A DNA stretch of 64,000 bases from Paenibacillus sp. USDA918EY (GCF_009870825.1 NZ_WTWY01000013.1:29263-93262), one strand, 5' to 3'; counted from the stretch's first letter, positions 35,646 through 44,413 are shown. Notes: a model not told the origin generated them from the letters alone. A program made the numbers and translations.

Positions 35646-37544
35646 ATGACCTTATCAAAAATATCCCTTTGCATGATCGTAAAAAATGAAGAACGTTGTC
35701 TAGAAAGATGTTTGGAAAGCGTTAAGGATGTTGTGAGTGAGATCATCATTGTAGACACCGGATCTACGGACAGCACTTTAGATATTGCAAAAAAATATAC
35801 GGATCACGTATATCATTACGAATGGAACAATGATTTTTCCGATGCCAGAAATTACGCACTGCAGTATGCTACGGGTGACTTTATCCTTCATCTCGATGCG
35901 GACGAATATATAGGCAAAAATAAGGAGTCCCTGTTAATGCCTTTGGACCAGGACTATTATTACGTAAGAATTCGAAATGACCTTGGCCATGGTGTGGCCG
36001 AAGTTCATCGATTTATACGCCTGTTTCGAAACGATCCCGTACTTCGTTATGAGGGAGCTTTGCATGAGCAGGTAGACATGTCAAAACACCCGCATTTAAA
36101 ACCAGGATTAATTGATGCGGTCATCTACCATGATGGTTACTTGGAGGATATTGTACGAGAAAAGTCCAAGAAGAAGCGCAATATGAAAATCATTCAAGAT
36201 GAAGTAAAGAAAAATCCTAACGCATTTAATTATTTTAATCTTGGTGTTCAGTTTTCTCTTGAAGATCGGCATACAGAAGCATTAAAAGCATTTCAGAAGG
36301 CGTACAGTCTTGGGAAAGGGACTTCTTATGCTCCGCGTATTTTGATGTTTATAATGAAAAGTTTATCCGAAATGGGGAGAAACGAAGAGGCTGTTGCAGT
36401 AGGGGAAGACAGCGCAATTTTATATGCCGATCATGCTGACTTTCAATATCGGCTTGGTCTTATATACGAAAATGTTGGTTATGACAAAGATGCGGAACAG
36501 TGTTTCCTGAAATGCTTGGAAATAGGCGAAGCCAGAAATGCGTTACAATTTAACCATTATGAGGGTACAGCATCTTATCTTGCACATGGGAAACTAGCGG
36601 AATTGTACCTACGTAATGGCCAGCATGAGTTAGCTAAAAAACACTTTTTGAAGGCTGTTCAAGAAGCGCCCGACCTTTCTTTCTTGATACAGGTATTTAT
36701 TGAGTTATTCCCTAGTTTAAGAGGAAACGAATTTGTGGATGCCTTATTCAAAATATGGCCATTTAACGATTTAAAGAGAGTAGAGCAAATGGTTTCTGTA
36801 CTGTATAGCCTTCGTCACCCGGGAGCATTAGATCTTGTCCGATGCTATAAGGTGAAAGTTCCAGTGGAATTCGAAGGTTGGGCCGCAACATTGGAAGGAG
36901 ACTACTCTGCGGCGAAACGAATTTGGAGTGAAATTGAGCATGTTAGAGATGCCTTTTTCGGGGATTTAATCTTACTCGGCGTTTTGAGTCATGATCCTGA
37001 TCCATTAATACAGAATCGCCATGTGTTTAGTTTGAGGAACAGGGAATGGAGATGGTGGAATAGTCTTGTTTGCGGTGAAGAGCTTCCAGAAATGCCTTTC
37101 TCAAAAGAAATGAAAGAACAGCTCATTAAATTGGTGAACATCCTCATCAGGCTAGGGCAATTTACAAGCTTAGAGCAATTAATACATGCCTCAAGTCAGC
37201 CTATATTTAGATTTATTATTGCCGATCAATTAAATAAAAAAGGCTTTAAAGAAATAGCCCTTGACATTATCGTTGAATCCTCTGAATCATCTGAAAATGT
37301 TGAAATCTATGCTTTAGTAAGAGACATACTTAGAGATTTGGGGAATGTAGATGATGCATTGTATTATGCGAAACAAGCATACGGCGTCTTGCCTAATTAT
37401 AGTAACGGCTATCAACTATTAAAATTACTTGAAACCTGCAATCAGATCGTTGAGGCAAGAGAAGTCCAATCTGAACTTATGAATCTTGAACCCAAGTCAT
37501 TATGGTTTAATAAAACTTATAAGATCTTCAGTTCATTAACCTAA
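35646..37544 (+). CDS. Family 2 glycosyltransferase with long TPR tail
   Basis: The 632 residues have an N-terminal GT-A domain (about 1-185): SLCMIVKNEERCLERCLESV, VDTGSTD and DADEYIG near 80-86. Several TPR units follow (about 190-345; e.g. NYFNLGVQFSLEDRHTEALK), and a longer helical C-terminal half. The catalytic domain is paralogous to the preceding gene, suggesting duplication. TPRs in such enzymes often bind the protein acceptor, so it may glycosylate flagellin or another surface protein. The start has a weak site (GGAGTTCTTAAA), and translation is probably coupled to the gene before. Confidence 0.87.
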   Translation: MTLSKISLCMIVKNEERCLERCLESVKDVVSEIIIVDTGSTDSTLDIAKKYTDHVYHYEWNNDFSDARNYALQYATGDFILHLDADEYIGKNKESLLMPLDQDYYYVRIRNDLGHGVAEVHRFIRLFRNDPVLRYEGALHEQVDMSKHPHLKPGLIDAVIYHDGYLEDIVREKSKKKRNMKIIQDEVKKNPNAFNYFNLGVQFSLEDRHTEALKAFQKAYSLGKGTSYAPRILMFIMKSLSEMGRNEEAVAVGEDSAILYADHADFQYRLGLIYENVGYDKDAEQCFLKCLEIGEARNALQFNHYEGTASYLAHGKLAELYLRNGQHELAKKHFLKAVQEAPDLSFLIQVFIELFPSLRGNEFVDALFKIWPFNDLKRVEQMVSVLYSLRHPGALDLVRCYKVKVPVEFEGWAATLEGDYSAAKRIWSEIEHVRDAFFGDLILLGVLSHDPDPLIQNRHVFSLRNREWRWWNSLVCGEELPEMPFSKEMKEQLIKLVNILIRLGQFTSLEQLIHASSQPIFRFIIADQLNKKGFKEIALDIIVESSESSENVEIYALVRDILRDLGNVDDALYYAKQAYGVLPNYSNGYQLLKLLETCNQIVEAREVQSELMNLEPKSLWFNKTYKIFSSLT

Positions 37545-37577
37545 TATAAACTGAGCGACACTGAAGTGGCGACAACC

Positions 37578-37726
37578 ATGTTTCAGAAGGGGGGATTATC
37601 ATACTTCGACAAGTCTTATCAATTCAACACCATAAACAAGTTGAAGATTTCAAAACCATTTCTTTTTACAAGAGAAACCTATACCCAAAGCCTAGTAACA
37701 GCAAGACTTTCCATATTGTTTATGTA
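37578..37726 (+). other. Coding-like 5' extension of the family 4 glycosyltransferase
   Basis: The frame of the next gene stays open back to a TGA at about 37560. It encodes a plausible N-terminus including FHIVYVMNHVSICGGVK, the expected first beta strand of a GT-B fold. No ATG, GTG or TTG lies in this part in that frame. Either a rare ATT start (37595) just after a G-rich purine tract is used, or ATG 37578 is used and a one-base shift occurs at the G6 run 37589-37594. Confidence 0.5.
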
Positions 37727-39376
37727 ATGAATCATGTAAGCATATGCGGTGGGGTCAAAATCATTTTTGAACAGGCGAACCGCTTGACATTGTTGGGTTA
37801 CCAAATAACGATTGCTTCGTGGTTTCCGCGCCCCGAGTGGTTCCCTTTAAATGCAACATATATTCAATTACCTGCCGGCTCGAGTTTAGGGGATGCAATT
37901 CCAAAATGCGATTTAATTGTAGCCACCTACTATACCCATATCTATGATTGCATTAGAACGGGGATTGCTCCGGTGGTTTATTTTGAGCAAGGAGATTTTC
38001 ATTTATTTGATAATAATCGTATGAGTACGGATGACCTCCATTATGTACGAAAACAGATCTCATTTGCAGATGCGGTTTACACTGTTTCAGAACAAACAGC
38101 TAAATCACTAAAACAACATTATAGCTGTGAGGCAAAAGTAATTCATAATGGGTTGGATTCATCTAGATTTAACGTAGAGGTTCCTAAGTATGAGTGGCCT
38201 AACCCGTATATGTTAATGATGGGGGATGTGAATACGACTTTTAAAGGAGTATCAGATATATGGGAAGCCTACCAAATGCTTCGTTTAAATCATCATAGAG
38301 TTGATCTAATTTGGATTACACCGACTGAACCAGCAGAAGAAATTAGAAACATCCCATGGATTAGTAAAATTGTTGTAAACCCGTCTCAATCCGAGATTGC
38401 CAGCTTGTACAGAGGGGCTCTATTTTTCGTATCCGGCTCCCACTACGAGTCTTTTTCTCTACCAGTTATGGAAGCGATGATGTGCGGATGCCCTGTTATA
38501 ACAACAAATAATTTGGGCGTGTTGGAATACGCAAAGCATAGAGAAAATGCCCTATTAGCTGAGATTAAAGACCCTGGAAGCCTATTTGATCAAATGGTTG
38601 ATTTAATAAATGATATCCAATTAAGAGAACAATTGGTGAAAAATGGTTTAGAAACCTCCTCCGCGTTCACTTGGGAAGTAATTATTCCAAAGATTGAAGC
38701 CTATTATAGTACTTTAGCCGAACATGAGCTAGAAGCAATAAATACGTTAGATGACTGGGATATATTCGTTACACAGGATTCGTTTGAACACATGGATGAC
38801 TTTTTCCGTTTTATAAGTCGACTTTTGCAGAGTCAGCGTGACGAAGTTCAATTGCCTGTAATTTATGAAGTTTTTGAAAATCATCGGATCGGTAGGTGGG
38901 AAACGGCTGCTAGAAGAAAAGGGAGCGACAAAGACAGGTTACCTGTTGATCGTGCGTTATATTTTGTGAGAACCAGCAATAAAATAGAAGGCACATATGG
39001 CGAGGCCATCTACGGATTACAGACAGGCCTTTACGAACAATCTTTCCGTATATTTTCAGAATTATTAGATGAAGCCTCAGAGGATATGCGGCCGACATAT
39101 ATTCGATGGTTGATCCTTTGTCTTTTGGAACAAGAGAAGGACCATGAGGCACTTCAACTAATCGGAAAAACACTTCAAGTTTATTCAGACCATGCTGATT
39201 TCTACTATTTATATATTGTAGCTTCCACACTGTTAGGAAGAGGAGACTTGGATGATATAGTCGGAATTACTAAAATTTTGGGAGATGCTGTTCATTATCC
39301 CGAGTTTTTCATAGGCACGGCCTTGTTAGCTGAAAAGCAAGTCAAAGCATCTCTTCAGACAATTACAACATTTTGA
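37727..39376 (+). CDS. Family 4 glycosyltransferase
   Basis: The first in-frame ATG gives 549 residues. Features are the GT-B N-domain (HVSICGGVKIIFEQANRLTL, acceptor side) and the C-domain donor site (VIHNGLDSSRF, then YESFSLPVMEAMMCGCPVIT with the E-x7-E motif near 240-250). A helical C-terminal extension (about 330-549) shows TPR-like segments and resembles the tails of the two preceding enzymes. The ATG cuts the first beta strand, so the real protein is probably about 44 residues longer (see 37578-37726). As annotated it has no good ribosome site. It fits a surface glycan or flagellin glycosylation set. Confidence 0.8.
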   Translation: MNHVSICGGVKIIFEQANRLTLLGYQITIASWFPRPEWFPLNATYIQLPAGSSLGDAIPKCDLIVATYYTHIYDCIRTGIAPVVYFEQGDFHLFDNNRMSTDDLHYVRKQISFADAVYTVSEQTAKSLKQHYSCEAKVIHNGLDSSRFNVEVPKYEWPNPYMLMMGDVNTTFKGVSDIWEAYQMLRLNHHRVDLIWITPTEPAEEIRNIPWISKIVVNPSQSEIASLYRGALFFVSGSHYESFSLPVMEAMMCGCPVITTNNLGVLEYAKHRENALLAEIKDPGSLFDQMVDLINDIQLREQLVKNGLETSSAFTWEVIIPKIEAYYSTLAEHELEAINTLDDWDIFVTQDSFEHMDDFFRFISRLLQSQRDEVQLPVIYEVFENHRIGRWETAARRKGSDKDRLPVDRALYFVRTSNKIEGTYGEAIYGLQTGLYEQSFRIFSELLDEASEDMRPTYIRWLILCLLEQEKDHEALQLIGKTLQVYSDHADFYYLYIVASTLLGRGDLDDIVGITKILGDAVHYPEFFIGTALLAEKQVKASLQTITTF

Positions 39377-39390
39377 GAGGATGAGGCATC

Positions 39391-40173
39391 TTGAACGGCA
39401 CATATATCGGAAATAATAAAATGTTAGTGAAACTGGCTTACAATGCGATGATTACGGTTCCGGCCGATGATTTAAGCCTTATGCCTACTTTTGTAACTAC
39501 GGGGATGTTTGAGGTGCCTCTAACAAAATACTTTTTAAGCCATATTAAGCAGGGGTATAACATTGTGGATGTTGGGGCCAATGTCGGTTATTTTACGGTA
39601 CTTGCTTCAAAATTGGTGGGCAACTCTGGAAAGGTTTTTGCGTATGAAGCTGATTCAAAAACTGCTTCGATGCTAAAGGATAATCTGGCGATGAACTGGA
39701 CGACTGAAAACGTAAAAGTCATTAATAAGGCCGTTTACTCTGAAAGTAAATTAATGAAGTTTCTTAGCTCCGAACGATTTATTGCTTACTCCTCCCTTCA
39801 TGAAAAGCCAAGTGATGAAAACGTTCAGGATACGTTTACGACTAAAGAAGTCGAAGCTGTTGCTTTGGATAACGAACTTAAGAATATAGATTCCATCGAT
39901 CTGGTGAAAATCGACATCGAAGGCGGTGAATACCACGCTTTCTTAGGGATGATGGGCTTGCTACAGGAACAAAAGATAAAAAAAGTTACTTTTGAGTGGA
40001 ATCCTCCTATGTTAGGGGGAGACACCGAAAACTTCCTGTTGTTGTTAAGTGAAATTTTAAATAGTTTCGATGGGCGCCTCTATTTGTTAAATCAGGAAGG
40101 AGAGCCTGTGGCAACTACCCTAAAGGAAGTTTCTAATTATGAGTTTCTTCCTTTTGTGCTCATTGAATTTTAA
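39391..40173 (+). CDS. FkbM-family methyltransferase
   Basis: The 260 residues have a class I SAM-binding core: VDVGANVGYFTVLASKLVG near 58-76, the acidic YEAD after strand 2, and VDLVKIDIEGGEYHAF-like text (DLVKIDIEGGEYHAFLG) typical of FkbM enzymes. FkbM proteins O-methylate sugars or small molecules, so it probably caps the glycan built by the three glycosyltransferases upstream. The TTG start (39391) follows GAGAGGATGAGG. ATG 39421 is an alternative but has no site and would still retain the catalytic core. It begins 14 bases after the preceding stop. Confidence 0.85.
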   Translation: MNGTYIGNNKMLVKLAYNAMITVPADDLSLMPTFVTTGMFEVPLTKYFLSHIKQGYNIVDVGANVGYFTVLASKLVGNSGKVFAYEADSKTASMLKDNLAMNWTTENVKVINKAVYSESKLMKFLSSERFIAYSSLHEKPSDENVQDTFTTKEVEAVALDNELKNIDSIDLVKIDIEGGEYHAFLGMMGLLQEQKIKKVTFEWNPPMLGGDTENFLLLLSEILNSFDGRLYLLNQEGEPVATTLKEVSNYEFLPFVLIEF

Positions 40174-40193
40174 TAGAGTAAAGAGCTGTATAA

Positions 40194-40370
40194 GTATTCG
40201 TACTTTTCTCTATTATTCAACCCGAAGGCTTTTGAAAAAAAAGCCAATCCGCAGAAATTGAAAACGTCAACGGAGCACGTGGACCACAAGCGGCTGACAT
40301 AATCAAATTTATAATCATCCGGCCTTGTTTGGGCCGACCTGCACAAATTAATGTACGGTGGTTAACGATT
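40194..40370 (+). pseudogene. Decayed 3' fragment of a cold-shock protein gene
   Basis: From GTATTCGTAC onward the sequence aligns with the intact csp gene at 43440-43615. It keeps the CCGAAGG segment and the end reading NGARGPQAADIIKF, then the shared 3' flank ATAATCATCCGG, GGCCGACCT and GGTTAA. The N-terminal 25 codons are missing and several indels break the frame. Confidence 0.75.
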
Positions 40371-40431
40371 AGAGTTGCAAGCAAACGAGACCCTAAGAAA
40401 CTAGGTCACTGAAAAAGTCCGTTTCATAGAA

Positions 40432-40476
40432 AAAGGTACAGTCCTTCAAGAAAGTTGAAGAGTCTGTACCTTTTTT
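40432..40476 (+). terminator. Strong hairpin with T-tract
   Basis: AAAGGTACAG pairs with CTGTACCTTT, with a nested CTTCAA/TTGAAG helix, followed by a T-run. It sits between the csp fragment and the transposase remnant. Confidence 0.75.
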
Positions 40477-40579
40477 GCGATAAATGAATCCCCAATAATA
40501 TAGAGTGTACCCCTTATAGTGACATTGAAAAACACCCTGGAGATATTCTGATGAAATACTATAGGGGGGGCTTTTGATC

Positions 40580-40734
40580 ATGACAAAAAAGGGGCAGGAA
40601 TTAAAAAGAAAACAATAGAAATGCGATTAGTGGGCATGACAACAGCGGCAGTAGCGAAAGAACTGGGGATTGCTGACATCGGTCGATTGAAGGTGCGGAC
40701 GGGGAAATACAAGACTAAGTTGGTATTTTACTAG
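40580..40734 (+). pseudogene. IS3-type transposase OrfA remnant
   Basis: ATG 40580 reads MTKKGQELKRKQ and then a stop. One frame over (from 40597) the text is KKKTIEMRLVGMTTAAVAKE then LGIADIGRLKV, the helix-turn-helix start of IS3-family OrfA. About 45 codons remain before a stop, so it is a frameshifted fragment. An imperfect inverted pair (CCCCTTATAGT 40510-40520 / ACTATAGGGG 40558-40567) lies just upstream and could be an element end. Confidence 0.6.
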
Positions 40735-40875
40735 GGCGCCATTATAGAATAACAATTAAACCAAATTATTGCTATAAAAGTAATAAATATCAAATTATTT
40801 CATGGACACATTATAACATAAATGGTAGATTACTAGTGCAGGGGGATCATATTTATATCCAAAGGAGGGTAAAAG

Positions 40876-43206
40876 TTGAAAAAAATTAGTTATTTTTTAC
40901 TAATTGCTGTTTTTGTTTTAAGTACAGTATTTGTCAGCCCATCAGGGGCAAAGGCGGCATCACAATATACAGGTGGGCTATTGGATGGAGAGCCGATTCA
41001 AGTAGGAACCGTAATTGGACAACCATTAAGTGTGGCTTCACAGTTATCTGACAACAATCCGTCTACTTACACCGATTTAAGTGGAGGAAAGTTTGCTTGG
41101 TACACATTTTCTTCGCCGGCAGAAATTTCAGCGGTCGTTGCGAAATCTTTGAACCCAGTAGTGGTTGAATTCTATGATTCAAACAATAACTTGCTGCAAA
41201 GATATGAATTATTGAATAATGATGGGGTTCAGACGCTCCCTGCCCCGGTACAGAATGTTTCGACCGTTGCATTAAAGTACACAGGAAGCAGTGCCAGAGT
41301 CTACGAATGGAACGTCTTTACTACTCCGTCAACTGCACCGTTACCTACAACGATCAACTGGATCCAAAGTGGTGATCAGATCGTCAAACTGGATTGGGCT
41401 GCGACTGGAGCGGAATCGTATAATGTGAAGCGTGCCACTTCTTCTGGCGGGCCATACATATTGCTTGCAAATGTAAAAGACACAACTTATTCCGATACGA
41501 CTGTAACCAATGGAACAACATACTATTATGTGATTACAGCAGTGAACCGGGCGGGAGAAAGTGCTAATTCCCCCGAAAAAGGGATTAAGCCGGATGCAAC
41601 CAAGTATACGGGGGGACTACTTGATTGGCTTACCCTGCAAGTGGGTAAATCAATTTCCTCTCCGACAAGCACTACTCGGAATTTAACGGATAATAACCCG
41701 ACCACTATTACCGATCTAAGCGGTGGGAATTTTGCATGGTACACATTTTCTTCGCCGGTAGAAATTTCAGCGGTCGTTGCGAAATTTGTGAATCCAGTAG
41801 CGGTTGAATTCTATGATTCAAACAATAACTTGCTGCAAAGGTATGAATTATTGAATAATGATGGGGTTCAGACGCTCCCTGCCCCGGTACAGAATGTTTC
41901 GACCGTTGCATTAAAGCACACAGGAAGCAATGCCAGAGTCTACGAATGGAACGTCTTTACTACTCCGTCAACTGCACCGTTACCTACAACGATCAACTGG
42001 ATCCAAAGTGGTGATCAGATCGTCAAACTGGATTGGGCTGCGACTGGAGCGGAATCGTATAATGTGAAGCGTGCCACTTCTTCTGGCGGGCCATATATAT
42101 TGCTTGCAAATGTAAAAGACACAACTTATTCCGATACGACTGTAACCAATGGAACAACATACTATTATGTGATTACAACAGTGAACCGGGCGGGAGAAAG
42201 TGCTAATTCCCCTGAAAAAGGGATTAAGCCGGATGCAACCAAGTATACGGGGGGACTACTTGATTGGCTTACCCTGCAAGTGGGTAAATCAATTTCCTCT
42301 CCGACAAGCACTACTCGGAATTTAACGGATAATAACACGACCACTATTACCGATCTAAGCGGTGGGAATTTTGCATGGTATACGTTTTCTTCGCCGGTAG
42401 AAATTTCAGCGGTCGTTGCGAAATTTGTGAATCCAGTAGCGGTTGAATTCTATGATTCAAACAATAACTTGCTGCAGAGGTATGAATTATCGAAAAGTGA
42501 TGAGATTCAGACACTCCCTGCTCCAATACAGAATGTCTCGACCGTTGCATTAAAGCACACAGGAAGCAATGCCAGAGTCTACGAATGGAACGTTTTTGGA
42601 AAAGGTGGAGAACTTCCTCCAGAGGCGCCGTTAAACTTGACCGCAGCGGCTGGTAACAAAAGTGTTGTATTGAATTGGAACAACTCAGGCAATGTCGCTA
42701 CGAGTTTTAATGTAAAACGTGCTACGGTATCTGGTGGTCCGTATAGTGTAATTGGCAGCGTTACGGGAGATACTTATAGCTACATAGATAATAATGTAGT
42801 CAATGGAACTACCTATTTTTATGTCGTCACAGCTGTCTCAGCAGCAGGAGAAAGCGCAAACTCGAACGAAGCTTCCGCTACTCCAAGAGCTGATGTTGTA
42901 AATCCTCCTATTCCAGGTCCAGAAGGAGAACGGGCTTTACTGCGTATTATTCTCATTAATGGAATCGAAAAGGAATATGACTTATCCATGTCTGAAGTCG
43001 TTTCCTTCATTAATTGGTATGAAGGACGCGCTAACGGAACTGGAACTACAATGTATGCCATAGATAAGCACAATAATAATAAGGGACCATTCGTAAATCG
43101 TAAAGATTATGTATTCTTTGATAAAATTATTACGTTTGAAGTTAATGGTTATAATACAGGGACAAGTATTCCAGAGACCCCTCCCTTTGATCCCGAGGCC
43201 CATTAA
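40876..43206 (+). CDS. Exported repeat protein with fibronectin III-like modules
   Basis: The 776 residues begin at a TTG with an excellent AAAGGAGGG site. After a signal peptide (about 1-30) come alternating modules: a beta-rich ~125-residue unit (YTGGLLD to EWNVF), which recurs three times, and a ~88-residue fibronectin III unit (VKLDWAATGAESYNVKRATS to GESANSPEKG), also three times, the last copy more diverged. The C-terminal ~95 residues form a different domain (RIILINGIEKEYDLSMSEVV, then DKHNNNKGPF and FEVNGYN). No wall anchor is seen, so it is probably secreted. Repeats 1 and 2 are nearly identical at DNA level, a sign of recent duplication. Carbohydrate or surface binding is inferred from fold only. 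Confidence 0.82.
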   Translation: MKKISYFLLIAVFVLSTVFVSPSGAKAASQYTGGLLDGEPIQVGTVIGQPLSVASQLSDNNPSTYTDLSGGKFAWYTFSSPAEISAVVAKSLNPVVVEFYDSNNNLLQRYELLNNDGVQTLPAPVQNVSTVALKYTGSSARVYEWNVFTTPSTAPLPTTINWIQSGDQIVKLDWAATGAESYNVKRATSSGGPYILLANVKDTTYSDTTVTNGTTYYYVITAVNRAGESANSPEKGIKPDATKYTGGLLDWLTLQVGKSISSPTSTTRNLTDNNPTTITDLSGGNFAWYTFSSPVEISAVVAKFVNPVAVEFYDSNNNLLQRYELLNNDGVQTLPAPVQNVSTVALKHTGSNARVYEWNVFTTPSTAPLPTTINWIQSGDQIVKLDWAATGAESYNVKRATSSGGPYILLANVKDTTYSDTTVTNGTTYYYVITTVNRAGESANSPEKGIKPDATKYTGGLLDWLTLQVGKSISSPTSTTRNLTDNNTTTITDLSGGNFAWYTFSSPVEISAVVAKFVNPVAVEFYDSNNNLLQRYELSKSDEIQTLPAPIQNVSTVALKHTGSNARVYEWNVFGKGGELPPEAPLNLTAAAGNKSVVLNWNNSGNVATSFNVKRATVSGGPYSVIGSVTGDTYSYIDNNVVNGTTYFYVVTAVSAAGESANSNEASATPRADVVNPPIPGPEGERALLRIILINGIEKEYDLSMSEVVSFINWYEGRANGTGTTMYAIDKHNNNKGPFVNRKDYVFFDKIITFEVNGYNTGTSIPETPPFDPEAH
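40963..42600 (+). repeat. 639-bp tandem repeats inside the fibronectin-type gene
   Basis: CAAGTATACGGGGGGACTAC at 41601 recurs at 42240, a period of 639 bp (213 codons). Two units are nearly identical; the first half of a third follows before the sequence diverges. The first unit (from about 40963) has a more different opening. Confidence 0.85.
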
Positions 43207-43283
43207 ACCGGGATAACAATATCAATACAACAATTATATTTCACGTTTGCAATTAATTTACAATAAACCATTTTCCTTTCCAA

Positions 43284-43313
43284 TTGACAACAAACAAGCC
43301 TCAGTGGTATATT
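43284..43313 (+). promoter_or_regulatory. Sigma-A promoter of the cold-shock gene
   Basis: TTGACA, 18 bp, then TATATT. The leader is short (about 50 nt). Confidence 0.7.
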
Positions 43314-43367
43314 CAGGAATGTGGACGAAAGTCACACTTTATTTGATGACGAAGGGAATGTTTGTGC

Positions 43368-43565
43368 ATGCAAGGAAAAGTTAAATGGTTCAACGCAGAA
43401 AAAGGGTATGGCTTTATCGAAACGGCTGAAGGCGGCGACGTATTCGTACACTTCTCCGCAATTCAATCCGAAGGTTTCAAAACTTTGGAAGAAGGTCAAG
43501 ACGTTGAATTCGACATCGTCGAAGGCGCTCGCGGACCTCAAGCTGCTAACGTAATCAAACTATAA
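43368..43565 (+). CDS. Cold-shock protein (CspB/CspD family)
   Basis: The 65-residue OB-fold RNA chaperone melts mRNA structure in the cold and in fast growth. RNP1 (KGYGFI) and RNP2 (VFVHF) are intact, starting MQGKVKWFNAEKGYGFIE. ATG 43368 was chosen over the in-frame TTG 43362 because csp proteins start at this Met and GAAGGGA is correctly spaced. It has its own promoter and a strong terminator. A decayed copy of its 3' half and flank lies 3.2 kb upstream. Confidence 0.95.
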   Translation: MQGKVKWFNAEKGYGFIETAEGGDVFVHFSAIQSEGFKTLEEGQDVEFDIVEGARGPQAANVIKL

Positions 43566-43629
43566 TCATCCGGCAAGGCCGACCTACATATACGGTTAGA
43601 TGGTTAAGTAATTGGAAAACGATAGCATC

Positions 43630-43657
43630 AAACCCCGGAGAAATCCGGGGTTTTTTT
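43630..43657 (+). terminator. Rho-independent terminator of csp
   Basis: AAACCCCGGA pairs with TCCGGGGTTT around a 4-nt loop, then a run of T. Confidence 0.95.
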
Positions 43658-43732
43658 AATGCCCTCCTTAGGTTCATTTTCGCTCGTTTTGTAAGTAGTA
43701 CATGCCCTTCGCAATAAGCTGAGCAGTAAAAA

Positions 43733-43746
43733 CATAAGCGCTTACA
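43733..43746 (+). promoter_or_regulatory. Possible catabolite-responsive element (cre)
   Basis: CATAAGCGCTTACA matches 12 of 14 positions of the CcpA consensus TGNAANCGNWWWCA. It lies about 30 bases upstream of the hpf -35 element, the place where CcpA sites usually activate. Confidence 0.35.
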
Positions 43747-43774
43747 GCCGCGTCGTTGTACACAGAAATGCCTT

Positions 43775-43804
43775 TTTACATTGCGTTAACAAATGTGATA
43801 TAAT
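43775..43804 (+). promoter_or_regulatory. Sigma-A promoter of hpf
   Basis: TTTACA, 18 bp, then a perfect TATAAT just ahead of the ribosome site. Confidence 0.65.
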
Positions 43805-43828
43805 GGAATTGCAAAGGAGGAGTGCCAT

Positions 43829-44413
43829 ATGAATTTAAGTGTTCGAGGTCAACAGATCGACGTGACGGATGCTTTGAAAGACTACGTTGACAAGAAGCTC
43901 CGCAGACTTGAGAAGTACTTTGATGCACCCCTTGCCTCAGAAGGATATGTAACTTTGAGTGTCGTTCGAGGTTTGCACACCGTGGAAGTGACGATTCCTC
44001 TCCCGGGCGTTATGCTTCGGGCCGAAGACCGCAGCGACGATATGTATGCATCCATTGATGCCGTTGTGGACAAGTTGGAACGCCAAATCCGCAAACATAA
44101 GACCAAACTGAACCGAAAGTTCCGTCAAGAAGGCAGCCTGAAGACGCTGTTTGCCGATGAGGCGGCCGCAACAACGGGCGTGGCACCATCCGAGCAACAG
44201 ACGGATGAAGATCATGAGGATTTCGAAGTGGTCCGCATCAAGCGCTTCACGTTCAAGCCGATGAATGTGGAGGAGGCCATTTTGCAAATGAACATGGTCG
44301 GACACAATTTCTTTGTATTTTCCAATGTGGACACCCAGGAAGTGAGCGTTGTTTACAAACGTAATGACGGCAAGTACGGTTTGATCGAACAAACGGAACC
44401 CGATACGTATTAA
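43829..44413 (+). CDS. hpf: Long-form ribosome hibernation promoting factor
   Basis: HPF-long binds the decoding centre and joins 70S ribosomes into inactive 100S dimers. The N-domain (about 1-100; NLSVRGQQIDVTDALKDYVD, then VTLSVVRGLHTVEVTIPLPG) is the YfiA fold. The C-domain (about 130-190; VVRIKRFTFKPMNVEEAILQ, then HNFFVFSN and VVYKRNDGKYGLIEQ) mediates dimerisation. The 194 residues match the family. ATG 43829 follows AAAGGAGGAG. It lies directly before secA, as in many Bacillales. A possible cre site upstream would link it to carbon status. Confidence 0.96.
   Translation: MNLSVRGQQIDVTDALKDYVDKKLRRLEKYFDAPLASEGYVTLSVVRGLHTVEVTIPLPGVMLRAEDRSDDMYASIDAVVDKLERQIRKHKTKLNRKFRQEGSLKTLFADEAAATTGVAPSEQQTDEDHEDFEVVRIKRFTFKPMNVEEAILQMNMVGHNFFVFSNVDTQEVSVVYKRNDGKYGLIEQTEPDTY

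Noticed and set aside
40219..40420. Open frame continuing from the csp fragment as a new gene
   Set aside because: The frame is open only because of decay. The nucleotide alignment to the intact csp and its non-coding flank explains it.
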